Source: Liolophura sinensis (lineage: Eukaryota; Mollusca; Polyplacophora; Chitonida; Chitonidae). From it: a DNA stretch of 64,000 nt. Positions 27,601 through 38,501 of the stretch are shown here, in pieces. Position 1 is the first letter of the stretch. Each line of letters starts with the position of its first letter. The stretch is from assembly GCF_032854445.1 (NCBI RefSeq), contig NC_088295.1:8992501-9056500 (forward strand), in the 5' to 3' direction. A program made the position numbers and the translations under genes. The notes beneath the pieces are model-generated. The model had not been told where the DNA came from. It did no database searches and saw only the letters and a program-made list of their open reading frames with translations.

Positions 27601-30600
27601 GGCATGAAAGAAACAGTTCGCCAAGTTATACGGCAAGACCAGTTCATACACACAGTGCCAGTTGATGACAAGGTCACCAGTTAGAAGGTTGTTTAGCCTC
27701 ATCAGTTTTAGCTGAAGTTTGTTTGTCGGTTTTCGCTTACTGTTGTCCGGTTGGTCATTCATTCATCCCCACTACTTGGTCATTTCCTCCTATTATGTGA
27801 ATTGTCAAAGTACGTCAAATCACTCATGCATCTAGCCAAGGTCGAGGGCCCTTGTTGAAGTATGACCTTGTCATTCTCTTCCAATTTCACTAGCGTCAGC
27901 TAATTTAGAAGACGTGAGGACTTAGAGTTAAGCACGTTTTATATTGAACACATGGAATGAAGCCTGAATTTGTGACATTGGTCCTTCCTGGTGCAGAAAA
28001 GAGCCACCCATTTCAAACCTTCGTGACCTTAACATTTTTCCAAGACCATTTGTGATATTTGTGGCCACTTTGTAAAAGCTATTACTCAGTCTTACGCTCC
28101 TTGAGACTCTTGTGGTGTGGCCTGAATAATGTTAAAGGGATCGTTAAGTTTCATGCCTACAGATAAACTTTAAAACATGTGGGTAAGTCTACTTATATAT
28201 TGCTTGTTGGGCTTGGGGGTCCGATAGGGGATGTCGTGTTGACACTAAGTGACTTTCACTCGTGTTTCTGGATACCACATAACCGGTGAGTTTGGCTAGA
28301 CTAGACATACAAGTTTGGGTTTGAAGGTACAGCTTTATTAAAAACATTGTGGTACAAACATGCATGCTAATGTCCCAACGTCTGTGACTTCAATAAGCTG
28401 TTTCTCCTATCTTCTTTTTGTTTGACCAGGAATATTTTAGTTGGCTTACATATCTCCCATGTAATCATTATCTTAACCTGTAACAATTCCTGCATCTGTT
28501 GCCAACGTTAATAAAACAACACACACACAGGCGCACACGCACGCGCGCTCACACACGAGCGCACACAAGCGCACACACACATATGCCCTCCGTGCCGTAG
28601 ACTTTGCAATCTTAAAGGCCGACAGACATTGCTACACCCATTAACTGGCAAACACATAAGTTCATATTTTGGGTCACCGTTAAGTAAACGAAGGAAACAC
28701 TTAAATATTTTCTTTGGAGTGTCTTACCAAAGTATATGAAATTTGGAGACATGCACTCCAACAACGAAAACCTTTGACCGGGAATGCTTTAGTTGGCCAA
28801 GCATGCAATGGGCCTTTGGGAAAATGTGTTTTGGATTATGGGGGCTAATCTTGCTTTTAACCAGCTTTTAAGTTGATAGTTCAATAAATTTTATTAAATT
28901 TTATGATCTTTCTGCTTCTGCAATTTCTTGTACGAAATACTTCATGTGCCGGTTTAACAGTTACACAGACAGTTAAGTACAATTATGATTTGTCCTGTGC
29001 AATTTATGTGTTGGAAAATGTCTTAGACGCTTTTTGTACATGAATAATCATATTAATGTACAATCATACGAGCGTGGACAGATTACATATTGTTAATTAA
29101 AGGGTTACATCAGGTGCGCTAGAAAATTCACAGGGAAAAGGCCACAGAATAAAAAAGTGTGTCTTCAACAAGGTCACCAGCGATACGTATCGACTTTTCA
29201 CCGCTTCCTGACTATAATTACACGGACTTCCTAGGTGGGAGTGCATATTAACTGTTAACTGATTGTGGTTTTAAATGGGCTTCCTTAACAATGGAGAAAT
29301 CTTTGTACGCTCTACAGAATAACCTATGGGAATGAAAAGATGCATATAGACTTCTGCATGGTTAAATTGTGCAATGTGTAGGTTCTGCTATTCAGTTGCC
29401 CCCATTCCTCAGACGTTATTTGTACGTGTGCATGCTGAATACATGGTCATGGTCATCATTAGTTCGAACGAAGCTAAATGGTTAGAATGATTAGTAATGA
29501 AAGTGAAAGTAGGAAAACCTCATATGGTTTTGACGATAGAGATGGCGATACCGTTTCCTTCCTAACCGTACGTCAGTTTTGTTGATGAGAGGACAACTTG
29601 ATTAACGGCAACTGGAAAGAATGATATATAGTATATGGAATTGCTATGTACGTATAGGGCATTCTTTGTTCGACTGAGTTATCACATACAGGATGAATCA
29701 GCTTGCATACTATTACAGTGAGTATACTCACTTCACCAGTGCGGTATAAAACATCTCAAGTGGAGATTCCTTCAAGCGTTGGCGTGTTCCTGTGATCAGC
29801 CTACATCTCAGATAAACTGGGTCATCAAGGAGAGAAACAACGGCCAGGGGGTTTAACAGGCCATTCCTAAAATAACATGCCGTAACGCATTTTTTTTTTT
29901 TACCGCGACTATTGTTTTGTCATCTTAATAGGCAGTAATTTATATTTGAAGACAAATGTTGCTATATTGATATAAATATCATGACTGTACGCCATGTTAT
30001 CTCTGTATGTTGTGGTTTTTCGTGCGGTTTGATAAGAGCTGCTCGGAAGTGAGAGTTGCTGATAATATATTCCGTTCAGGCTCGAGCCAGGCCGGGTACA
30101 CAGCGTGCCATGTCGTAATCACAGGCTGGTACACACCAGGCTCACACGTAGTATTTACACTGGTGCTGTACTACACCAACCATATACACACATCCCAGTC
30201 AGTCAACACCCGTGTTTACACTTTTATGATTCCATTCTGATACAAAATCATAGAACAGGTAACCATCATTACATTAAAGCTTGTGTACATATACGTCTGT
30301 TGTAAAAATTTGTCGATGCAAAAAGGTGGAAATTCGAGAAATTCCGTATTTTTTTTTGCTGGTTAGACAGAATGATGGCGTCATTTGGATATTCGAGTTT
30401 ATACAAAACATGAGTTGTGATGAATAAATTGTTTCTCGTTCTCTTTTTTATACCAATTAATTGACACAGTCTTTTGACCACCATTAATGCGGTTAATAGG
30501 AAAATAGAAGACAGGGATCAATATGAACCAGTGTTAAACGCGTTTAACCAAACCAGTGTTTTAATATGAGCAGTGATCTAATTAAAAGCGAGATATTTTA

Positions 30601-33600
30601 GCTCATCGTTCTGTTGTAACAAAAAGCTATTATTAACCTATCAAGATCGATACAATTACAAAGAGATACCTCGTGTACCACGGATAGGTATCCTGTTTAT
30701 ATGACTTAGACATAATTTACATTTAATATAGAGATGGGTTGTTTGGTTTTTGTTGCCATCTTGAACTACCGTTGTGTGTGATGGCCATGACAAATCCATT
30801 TCCCACAGAACCATTCCCAGTTTTAATTTACAATTAACTAGGATTTAGACATATAGATGGGTTGTTCCTTGATGCCATCTGAACTACCATTACACGATGA
30901 TGACCTTGACAAATCCATTCCCTGCGAAATTTTCCATTTACATTGAACTACGAGTGTTATCCCATCATAAACTATTTCACAATGGCATTCTGTCTTTCAA
31001 ATGAAAATACTGTTTTGATCATCATTGGCCAACACATTCATACAAACCCACCAAAGCCCACTCGCACGATGCCATCAAAAAAGCAATAACCCTAATCCGT
31101 TTCTTCATTCATCTGAATTTCCGATCTGCCTGACCAACACATTCATAGAACGTTTTAACAGATAATTTAACAAAACCCATGCATCATGCAGTCTCCTTAT
31201 TCACATGCATTTTGGATCGGCTGCATGTTGTGGTGTAAGTAAAATAATTTCGAGTACGGCATAAAACACTAATCAGTTAAATAAATAGAAGCGACGCGTT
31301 ACCTCGATAGAGACACCATTGCATGGTTTTTGTCCTCACAATTCATAGAATAATGCTTCAACACCGTGATATTTGTGTGGCGGGAATTGTGTAGGCCTAT
31401 GCGAATACACATATTAATGTGATAATTGTGTGGTGTATATTGGGCGTAGAACACGTGGTTGTACTCTGTGATAAATAATGTCATAACTGCTGGTTACGAG
31501 TTTCTGATTTTACACCAGTGCACCCCAGTGTCTACTGTTGCCTTTGATGGTATGTTGTGAAATGCTGATGGCCATTTTCAGGCGGTAAAGAATGCATATA
31601 GCCTTGCCTTGAGAGCTCACCTGGATCGCCTTCTTCCATTTGCTAATAGGAAAGCAGATGATCAAGCTGAAGCTCGCCTTTAGTCGATCCACTAATGTAT
31701 GCCTGTATATAAACCCAGTATGAGTCTAATCATAGTGTTACAGGACATCCATTTTAGACGCATGGGTTTATATAATAGGTTTAGACATACACCGATACCT
31801 GTAGCTATAAATACGGAACTTTTAGGGATTCCATGATTTACTTGCCATCTGAAATTAGGAGGTTAACCTGCACATCCGCTTTCTTCATCAAGTTTTTCAG
31901 AACTCAAAGATCTTCTACTTATCATATTTCCGCTAACGAGTAGATGGTTCCGTTATTTTGCTCGAATTACGTGTCTGCAATGAGCATTATAAGATAATTG
32001 GAAACATGTGTGCTAAGTCGATTTACGAAAAAGAACAGACGTAGATGACCTAAAAAACTGACTTCCGTAAATATCTATGGCGTGTGTATAACCATCCCTT
32101 TTTATTCAGACATATTTTGCAAATTGGTTTGAAGCAGCTTTTTAAGCTCGGTATTGTTATCTCTATGTGTATCTCCATATTTCAACTTGTGTAACTTTTC
32201 TGTTTATGAAAACATGTGGATGGTGGCATTAAATGTTTTACTGTTGTCTACAAGTTGTCGTTCTTTTAATACTTCCAGACAGTATTACCTTTATATGATA
32301 CATGTTCAGTGATGCTGTTAATGGCACTTTTATGTAGCATTTATTTACTTGATTATTCTTTAACTCCATCCTCGAGAATGTTTCATATACATCATCATAT
32401 ACATATATCATTTTTTACATGGAGCAAACTGCATTGCTTGGGGTAATGAATGGGGTAATACATCTTTAGCAAGTCACTGACGAGCTTTCTCACAAGTGAC
32501 TTATAGATGTGAAAGTCACACAAGTCGGCTTTATGAACGAATCTAGAAATTTCGATATGCACTGTTAGAACAATTGGCCAAATAATTTTCATACCTGTAC
32601 TGCGTGCAATTGTGTTGTCTGGAAGTACATGTAATTATCGATTAGTTATCGTGTATACATCTAGTTACAATTTTTTTGTTGTCTGGAATGGCAGCGTACT
32701 TCCTGGAGAAGTTGTAATTGTAGATATTTTGGCCAAGAGTTATATTCCGTAACCTTCTGCTGTAGTTTTCGAAACGTGTCCCTTTCACTACACAAAGTCG
32801 AACAAAAATATAATGTTGTGCACCGTTAATTGGTGTGATCTTCGTCATTTCAGGCTGCGATAGTGGCTTTGGACATAACTTGGCGAAGAGGTTGGACAGA
32901 TTGGGATTCACCGTTTTCGCGGGTTGTCTGTTTCCTGACAAAGATGGTGCGCAATCTCTGAAGAGGGAGACATCGGACCGCCTTCAGTTGATTCCTTGTG
33001 ACGTCACAGATGATTGGCAGGTTCAACAAGCTTTGCACACGGTCACCAACAATCTTGGATCCTGTGGTAAGCCCCAACCCATGATTGTTAACTCTTTTTG
33101 GTTCCAAGAACAATGCAGGCATCCCAAGCCTTAGAGCAGACCTTAAAGGCGAACTGTACAGTTTTTGATCTTAAACGGAAAGTTATAAACGGAGAGTAAA
33201 TACATGGTAATTATTGTGCTACATTTTTTTTTTTTATTATTTTGTGTAGACCTACGTATACATCTTTCGCCAGAATTACTGATAATACTAACGGAATTGT
33301 TTTCAAAGATTATTTTCCACAATACAATAACAGGAGAAGCGAAAAATGAAAGTGAAAATGAAAGTGTTCCTTTAAGTAACCAGTCGACGTCGTGTCATAT
33401 GATTTGTATGATATTGCATTATTTTATGGACAGTTTAGGAAGCATCATCTATAGCCCTATTGCCCATCGGCAAGCAATACATTAATGTGAAATACATATT
33501 CCTTTCACCGTCCAACTAACATATGTAACTGGATATTGGATATCCAGCGTATCAATATTTCATCAGAGTGCCAAATGAAAAAACATCAAGTTTATTTCGT

Positions 33601-36496
33601 TACAAGCCCTACTCATCCAAATCATTCTGTCAGCCAGTAGTTTCCTTATCTTCACATTTACTACGGTATAAGATATTCCGCAGTTTTAGTCAGTTTACAA
33701 TCAACAGATACATGTATCAGTAGGATGCGAGGCTGCAATGAACCCTTTGGGGTGCAAAAGCCGCAAAATTCATGTTCGTCAGCTCTGTGGTCGATGTTTC
33801 AACGTGATCAGCTGTTAATTAGACTCCATCTATAAAATGTGCCTGTATAAAATATAAAAGTGATATTGACTAAGGGGTCGTCATGTACAAATATGACACA
33901 TCCCTCATCAAGGAATTTATTCTAGATTAGAGATATGCACCTTCACCTGCTTAAATAATTATTTCAATGAAATGATGATTTTTTTAAATGAAATCTAATG
34001 TTTCTAACTAACCTTACCTGACGCGGTGGCGTAGTTGTGAGAGTGATATCTTGTATAAGAGGAAGGAAAAGCACTCAGACTGGTAGACACCGGTGTCAGT
34101 GTAACTTGACGGGGATGGGAGTCGTGTCTGGTGTCTTCAGCGGGATGTTTCAGTCAGGCAAAACTATAGATATGTCAAACAAACAAATCTAACAAATCTT
34201 ATTTGCCTAATATTAGAATAATGAATTGCCGAGGCGTGTATGGAGCATGGAAAACATGCAACTTAACACCAGGTTAATGTCAAAATAAACAACAAGCATG
34301 AACTTTTTCACTCATCTCTTAAGATCTGAATCGTCCAGCTTACAAGACTTAAATAGTAGGAGAAGTACTCAAAAACTGATGGTTATATTTCACTGTGTGA
34401 CTACGTTCATCATGGGCATGGATTCTGCCATTCCATTAAAGTACTGATTAACTGGGTATTAATTGCGGCAGTGGACATTATTCCATCTAGGGATTTATTT
34501 TCCATTATTATTTGACCAAATTGTGCGTAGTTCAACTTCTTTTTTGAACTCATCAGAACATCACTACAATACTGACTGCTTAACTTAAAATAGCTTACAC
34601 CGGTCCCGATGGCTCAATTGGTATAGCGTCCGCTTTGGAGGCGGTAGATCCAGGTCAGTCTTGGGTCGGGCTACACCTAAGACCTTAAAAGAGGAAGTTG
34701 TAGCTTCCTTCTAGGCGTTCAGTATTAAGTGGATAGTGCAACGAGTGGTTGACCCGTATCAGTATCATTGTTCGGGTTAGACAGCTTACTTATCTTTCGT
34801 AAGTCGTCCAGTGAAGCAGCACCAGATGAAAGAGCGGTGGTAATCCGTCCTGCAACAAGGAGGCACATTACATTACACGTACATGTCTCTGAGGACTCCT
34901 TTGTCGTCATGTGACTGAAAAATTGCTAAGTACGACGTTAAAACCCTAATCACTCACTCACTCCTAAAATAGCTTACACGTGTGTTACTTTTTCGCTATA
35001 GAGTTATGGGCCTTGGTTAACAATGCCGGGATAGCGGTATTCTCGGAGATTGAATGGTGTACAGTGCAGCAATTCCAGCGTCTGCTTGATGTGAACGTGA
35101 TTGGGGTAGTGCGGGTAACCAAGGCTTTTCTGCCCTCCATCAGACGATGTGGTGGCCGTGTTATCAACATAGCCAGCCTGGCAGGTAATTCATCAATTTC
35201 ATCTTCTAACGGCCTGAACAAGATTGTGTCACTCTTCCTAACATGGAACGACTTTGGAAATTGCAAGGATTCATTCGATTCTGGCTTTTCAATTAAAAAT
35301 AGCTTTATCGATTAACTATGTCCATCTGCTGTACAGTGTCTACATCATACATGTTGCACGGTTTTATGTGTCAATAAGGTTTGTCATGTTGCTAAATTGC
35401 GAAGATGTCGTCGTAAAAGTTTTGTTGCCATGAGATGACTATCACATGACCACCAATGACAGAAACAATTCTAACACACGCTCTGTGCAGGACTGCTCAT
35501 GATTACGCTCATGAAATATACAGTGATTTTGGAACGCGTCAGTGTACGTCGTAAGCCTAATATTTGATACTGTAATGATTCGGAGAAACATTCTCATCAC
35601 TTATTTCAGTTTTACATCATATTGTTCATGATAAACTACACACTATAGCATTTGTCACCATTTTCCCTTTGTATATAGTTGGTTTGGATTAGCAGTTAAT
35701 TCCATGAGACTGCTTGTCATTACAGGGCGATTTACCATACCCGCCTTTACTGGTTATTCCATGTCTAAAGTGGCTTGTGTGGCCTTCTCAGATGGGCTAC
35801 GCAGAGAAATGGATAAATTTGGGGTTCGAGTTATCACAGTGGAACCCGGCCTTTACAGGTATGGTGTCTTACATAATTCCTATTCTGTCAATTCTGACTG
35901 CATTGTCGCAGATTAATTTGATTGGTCAGATTGAATGTGTGGCTAGTTCTATGAGACTGAATATACTATTTTCTTAAGAAGAAACATGAAGGTCGTTTTT
36001 CTGTCTCTTGCATTTGCTTAAATCTATTCATTAGGTTAAAGAACTCAAACCCGAAACATTCGTGTTTCATTGTCTTCTCCTCATCTGTCAAACTTGCACT
36101 GAACATAAAATCAAACATTTCAGAACACCCATCTCTTCGCCGGATTATCTTGTCGATATGAACCGGAAGAACTGGGCGGAAACACCAACCGAAATCAAGG
36201 AGGATTATGGGCAGGAGTATTTTGACGCCTTTCTGAAAAACCTCAAGGCCCACGTGAACAATGCACGTCCTAACGTGGATGAAGTGATCGATCTGATGGT
36301 GGAGGCGGTGGTGACGGAGGACCCCAAGACCCGCTATGTGCCCTACTGGCTGTCTTATATCCGCTCTTCCATTATCATGTACCTTCCTACGTCACTGGCC
36401 GACAGATTATTCAAATCTTACACCTGTAAAGCTGAAGTAGCACGCACACCCAAAACGCCAAAGACGCCTAAAGGTGGAGAAAAGAAATTCTTTTAG
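24396..36496 (+). CDS. Membrane-anchored short-chain dehydrogenase, BDH1/retinol-dehydrogenase-like (SDR9C type), five exons
   Basis: A classical SDR oxidoreductase using NAD(P)(H). The exons are 24396-24612, 32854-33066, 35002-35184, 35726-35858 and 36124-36496, and they splice in frame to 372 aa. Visible motifs: cofactor loop TGCDSGFG (72-79), NNAG (150-153), catalytic N175, S202 (INIASLAG), Y215 and K219 (YSMSK), and PG near 246. The text resembles D-beta-hydroxybutyrate dehydrogenase (TGCDSGFG, VFAGCL, DYGQEYFD), with retinol dehydrogenases a close second, so the substrate is not assigned. Unlike mitochondrial BDH1, the N-terminus has two hydrophobic stretches (about 6-24 and 36-54) instead of a presequence, which suggests ER or outer-membrane anchoring. 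The C-terminus ends in a Thr-Pro-Lys repeat. ATG context is gaaATGG. Intron 1 is 8.2 kb and repeat-rich. Confidence 0.93.
24957..25625. repeat. 24-bp minisatellite, about 28 copies
   Basis: The unit is close to ggctggttatacagactatg + gaat. Variants alternate gaatgggc/taatgggc, acagac/acagag and ttat/ttgt. A block of about 180 bp occurs twice (about 25190-25366 and 25425-25617), the second with one extra unit. Located in SDR intron 1, 350 bp after exon 1. Multiple-of-3 units keep long open frames that I consider non-coding. Confidence 0.93.
26091..26463. repeat. 54-bp minisatellite, 7 copies
   Basis: The unit starts ctcttttatccccactctag and includes tcacctgtgtaataccttac, then tcaggcatacacgt. 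The first copy lacks 5 bp (cttac). Copies alternate tactcagg and tactaagg. In SDR intron 1. Confidence 0.93.
28525..28582. repeat. (CA)n-rich microsatellite
   Basis: Imperfect CA/CG alternation (acacacacaggcgcacacgc and onward), a possible Z-DNA former; SDR intron 1. Confidence 0.85.
30717..30955. repeat. Diverged tandem duplication of about 120 bp
   Basis: Both halves contain agatgggttgtt, atgccatct/ttgccatctt, gaactacc, tgacaaatccattccc and end in a fragment like ttacaattaacta/ttacattgaacta. In SDR intron 1. Confidence 0.7.
31222..31288 (+). mobile_element. SINE family 1 tail remnant
   Basis: Short diverged 3' end: cgagtacggcataaaacact followed by aatcagttaaataaata. In SDR intron 1. Confidence 0.6.
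32339..32392 (-). mobile_element. SINE family 1 tail remnant
   Basis: Very degraded: atttatttacttgattattc, then ctcgagaatgtttcatatac. In SDR intron 1, about 460 bp before exon 2. Confidence 0.45.
32854..33066 (+). CDS. SDR exon 2 (cofactor-binding loop)
   Basis: The acceptor is catttcag and the donor g|gtaagc. It codes CDSGFGHNLAKRLDRLGFTV and CDVTDD, the adenine-ribose side of the cofactor site. Confidence 0.93.
33147..33371. mobile_element. Candidate second copy of the TTAA MITE family
   Basis: TTAA at 33143-33146 is followed by aggcgaactgtacag, close to the left end of the 371-bp MITE. A TTAA at 33372-33375 follows about 225 bp later, with inverted end aggaacactttc, a weaker match. It lies in SDR intron 2, just after exon 2. 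Confidence 0.35.
34077..34165 (+). mobile_element. SINE family 2 fragment
   Basis: A short remnant with gggagtcgtgtctggtgtct, ttcagcgggatgtttcagtc; internal part only. Confidence 0.5.
34601..34964 (+). mobile_element. SINE family 2 (long subtype), full length with 15-bp target duplication
   Basis: The head cggtcccgatggctcaattg carries an A box and the tail ends gttaaaaccctaatcactca with CACT repeats. It is flanked by taaaatagcttacac at 34586-34600 and 34965-34979. It sits in SDR intron 2, ending 37 bp before exon 3. Confidence 0.9.
35002..35184 (+). CDS. SDR exon 3 (NNAG, catalytic Asn and Ser)
   Basis: The acceptor is cgctatag and the donor gcag|gtaatt. It codes ELWALVNNAGI, DVNVIG (N175) and GGRVINIASLAG (S202). 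The acceptor region lies only 22 bp downstream of a SINE target-site duplication. Confidence 0.94.
35726..35858 (+). CDS. SDR exon 4 (catalytic YxxxK)
   Basis: The acceptor is cattacag and the donor acag|gtatgg. It codes GYSMSKVACVAFSDGLRREM and VITVEPGLY, the active-site Tyr/Lys and the PG turn. Confidence 0.94.
36124..36496 (+). CDS. SDR exon 5 (substrate-side C-terminal region) and stop
   Basis: The acceptor is catttcag. It codes residues 250-372, with DYGQEYFDAFLKNL and DPKTRYVPYWLSYIRSSIIM, a membrane-contact helix typical of the RDH/BDH group. It ends RTPKTPKTPKGGEKKFF and TAG at 36494-36496. Confidence 0.94.
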
Positions 36497-36572
36497 ATTG
36501 ACGACAGCCATAGAATTAAGGCATATGGAATTAAACAGGCCTATAATGTTATTCGACGGCAGCATTATCGTA

Positions 36573-36619
36573 ATAAATGAAAAGAATATCAACAGCAATG
36601 ACGGAATTTTTTTAATAAA
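36573..36619 (+). promoter_or_regulatory. Candidate poly(A) signals of the SDR gene
   Basis: Two AATAAA hexamers, at 36573-36578 and 36614-36619, lie 77 and 118 bp after the stop codon, where a short 3' UTR would end. Either could be used; there is no transcript evidence. Confidence 0.45.
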
Positions 36620-38101
36620 AATGCATTGTAGTTTTATTTCTCGCCACAAGAAAAAAAAGGCTTTTAGAATCATTTATGCTTTTAATATCTTTGCATAGCG
36701 GTTTTACATTGTTAGGATGACGTGTTTATCCACCAATATCTATGTGTAGGATATTTTAGTATAGTTATGTTAAGCTCCCTCCATTTTAAACACACGACGC
36801 CATGTAACGGTTACTCATTTGGACACGTAATGCGTGCTTTGAGGCAAGAGGAACTCTCCTGTGTATAAACCTGGCCCATGAAGCCATAGCATACTTTACA
36901 ATAGCCGGCAATAAATGTATGTGCATTTGAACAGACGAGCTTTGTGGTCAAGGAACCATGATCATGGCACTATATCAAAAAAACGGAATTGTAAAGACAG
37001 CAGGTGGTTTTAATGACCAGTTTTGTTAAATGTGTGTTTAACTCATTTACAGACAGTAAAGCTTTAAATAAATTTAGTAAGAAGTATGTTGGGTGTAAAT
37101 TGTCGTCCTCTGTACGTCTGTCTTGTACGAAGTGTAATACAGATAGAGGATTTCCAAGTTTGACCAAGCGAGGTGGTGATCTCAGTTAGCATTTTATCGC
37201 GTCACTAATTTGTTAAACTTGTGATATAACGTTTTTGTGTATTGCTGCTTATATTTTTCAAGTCATGAGATGTAGCTGATGAATAGCTTTTCGAAACAGA
37301 TATTCTCTGGAATTCACAACGGTGTTGACTACAAGGAGTCAGTATCTCATTTATTCGTTCACACTAATGTAATATACGATATTAAACAAATCGACTGTGA
37401 ATCTGACAGCTTGCATCAAACAACCAATATATTACCTTTCGCTGGTATATGTGTAAGAATGCGTTAAGAGGTGGCCGAGTTATTAAGGTGTTCTCTTTGG
37501 TTGAATCAGTCTTTCTCTGTTCTCGTCCCACTAACAACCTACTAGTGTTAAGTATCCTTTAGCGAAGTGGACTTTATAGTTAAAGGCTTACTTGTTCATT
37601 GTTCATTGTTATTCATAAAACCTACCTCTCGGGGCATATTGGTGGCTAATTATAGGTAGTCTTACGTGAAGTTCCACAGTCTTCCACCAGTATATCACAC
37701 GTGGGAAAATTCGTTAATAACTTAACAAAGATCGGTGGTTTAATCTGTGCACTCCCGTTGTCTCCACTCGTATAAGGTACGACGTTAAACCCCAAGCACT
37801 CACTCACTTACTCACTCCACTCGTATAACTGACGGCCGTCGTGTGAATGGAATATTCTCTTACATTGTGTCGGGTCACCAAACAAATGCATCTTAAATAT
37901 ACACCGACTGTTCATTTTATATTTACAATAAGGATATAATTGTAGCCTAAAACAATGTATTTATGTATTTCGCTTTAGAAAGGCAACACTATTCAGAAAA
38001 GTCAGTTTGATATTAAAATTTTTTTCTGAAAGTTTTTCTTGTAGTTTGTTTGTACTCATGAGTCAGCGATGGTAACGCCTACATCCTCAAGTAACAGTGT
38101 G

Positions 38102-38395
38102 GTTAGTACGATAGACAGGCCATATCTACACTCTCCTGTTGATGTTAGTACGATAGACAGGCCATATCTACACCCTCCTGTTGATGTTAGTACGATAGAC
38201 AGGCCATATCTACACCCTCCTATTGATGCTAGTACGATAGACAGGCCATATCTACACCCTCCTGTTGATGTTAGTACGATAGACAGGCCATATCTACACC
38301 CTCCTGTTGATGTTAGTACGATAGACAGGCCATATCTACACCCTCCTGTTGATGTTAGTACGATAGACAGGCCATATCTACACCCTCCTGTTGAT
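38102..38395. repeat. 42-bp minisatellite, exactly 7 copies, open on both strands
   Basis: The unit starts gttagtacgatagacaggcc and ends ccctcctgttgat. All seven units are the same length and nearly identical. The + strand reads VSTIDRPYLHPPVD per unit and the - strand LSIVLTSTGGCRYG. Intergenic; no promoter, homology or splice context seen. Confidence 0.93.
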
Positions 38396-38460
38396 GGATT
38401 CAGGACCGTAATAGCACTCATTTGCAGAAACTAACGTAATTCTGGTTAAATAAGGCTGTT

Positions 38461-38501
38461 TGGGGGTGGGGTGGGGGTGGGGGGTGGGGGGAGGGGGTTA
38501 C
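38461..38501 (+). repeat. G-rich tract, possible G-quadruplex
   Basis: Six runs of four or more G separated by single T or A bases, 65 bp after the 42-bp minisatellite. Confidence 0.7.

Larger units (their letters stand above)
25626..32853. other. Remainder of SDR intron 1
   Basis: Between the 54-bp array and exon 2 (26464-32853) the intron holds a CA-rich tract, a 120-bp tandem duplication and SINE tail remnants. No exon-like conserved coding segment was recognised. Confidence 0.6.

Noticed and set aside
34601-34680. Possible tRNA gene (A box and B-box-like text)
   Set aside because: It continues into a SINE body and tail with a target duplication; it is the SINE head, not a free tRNA.
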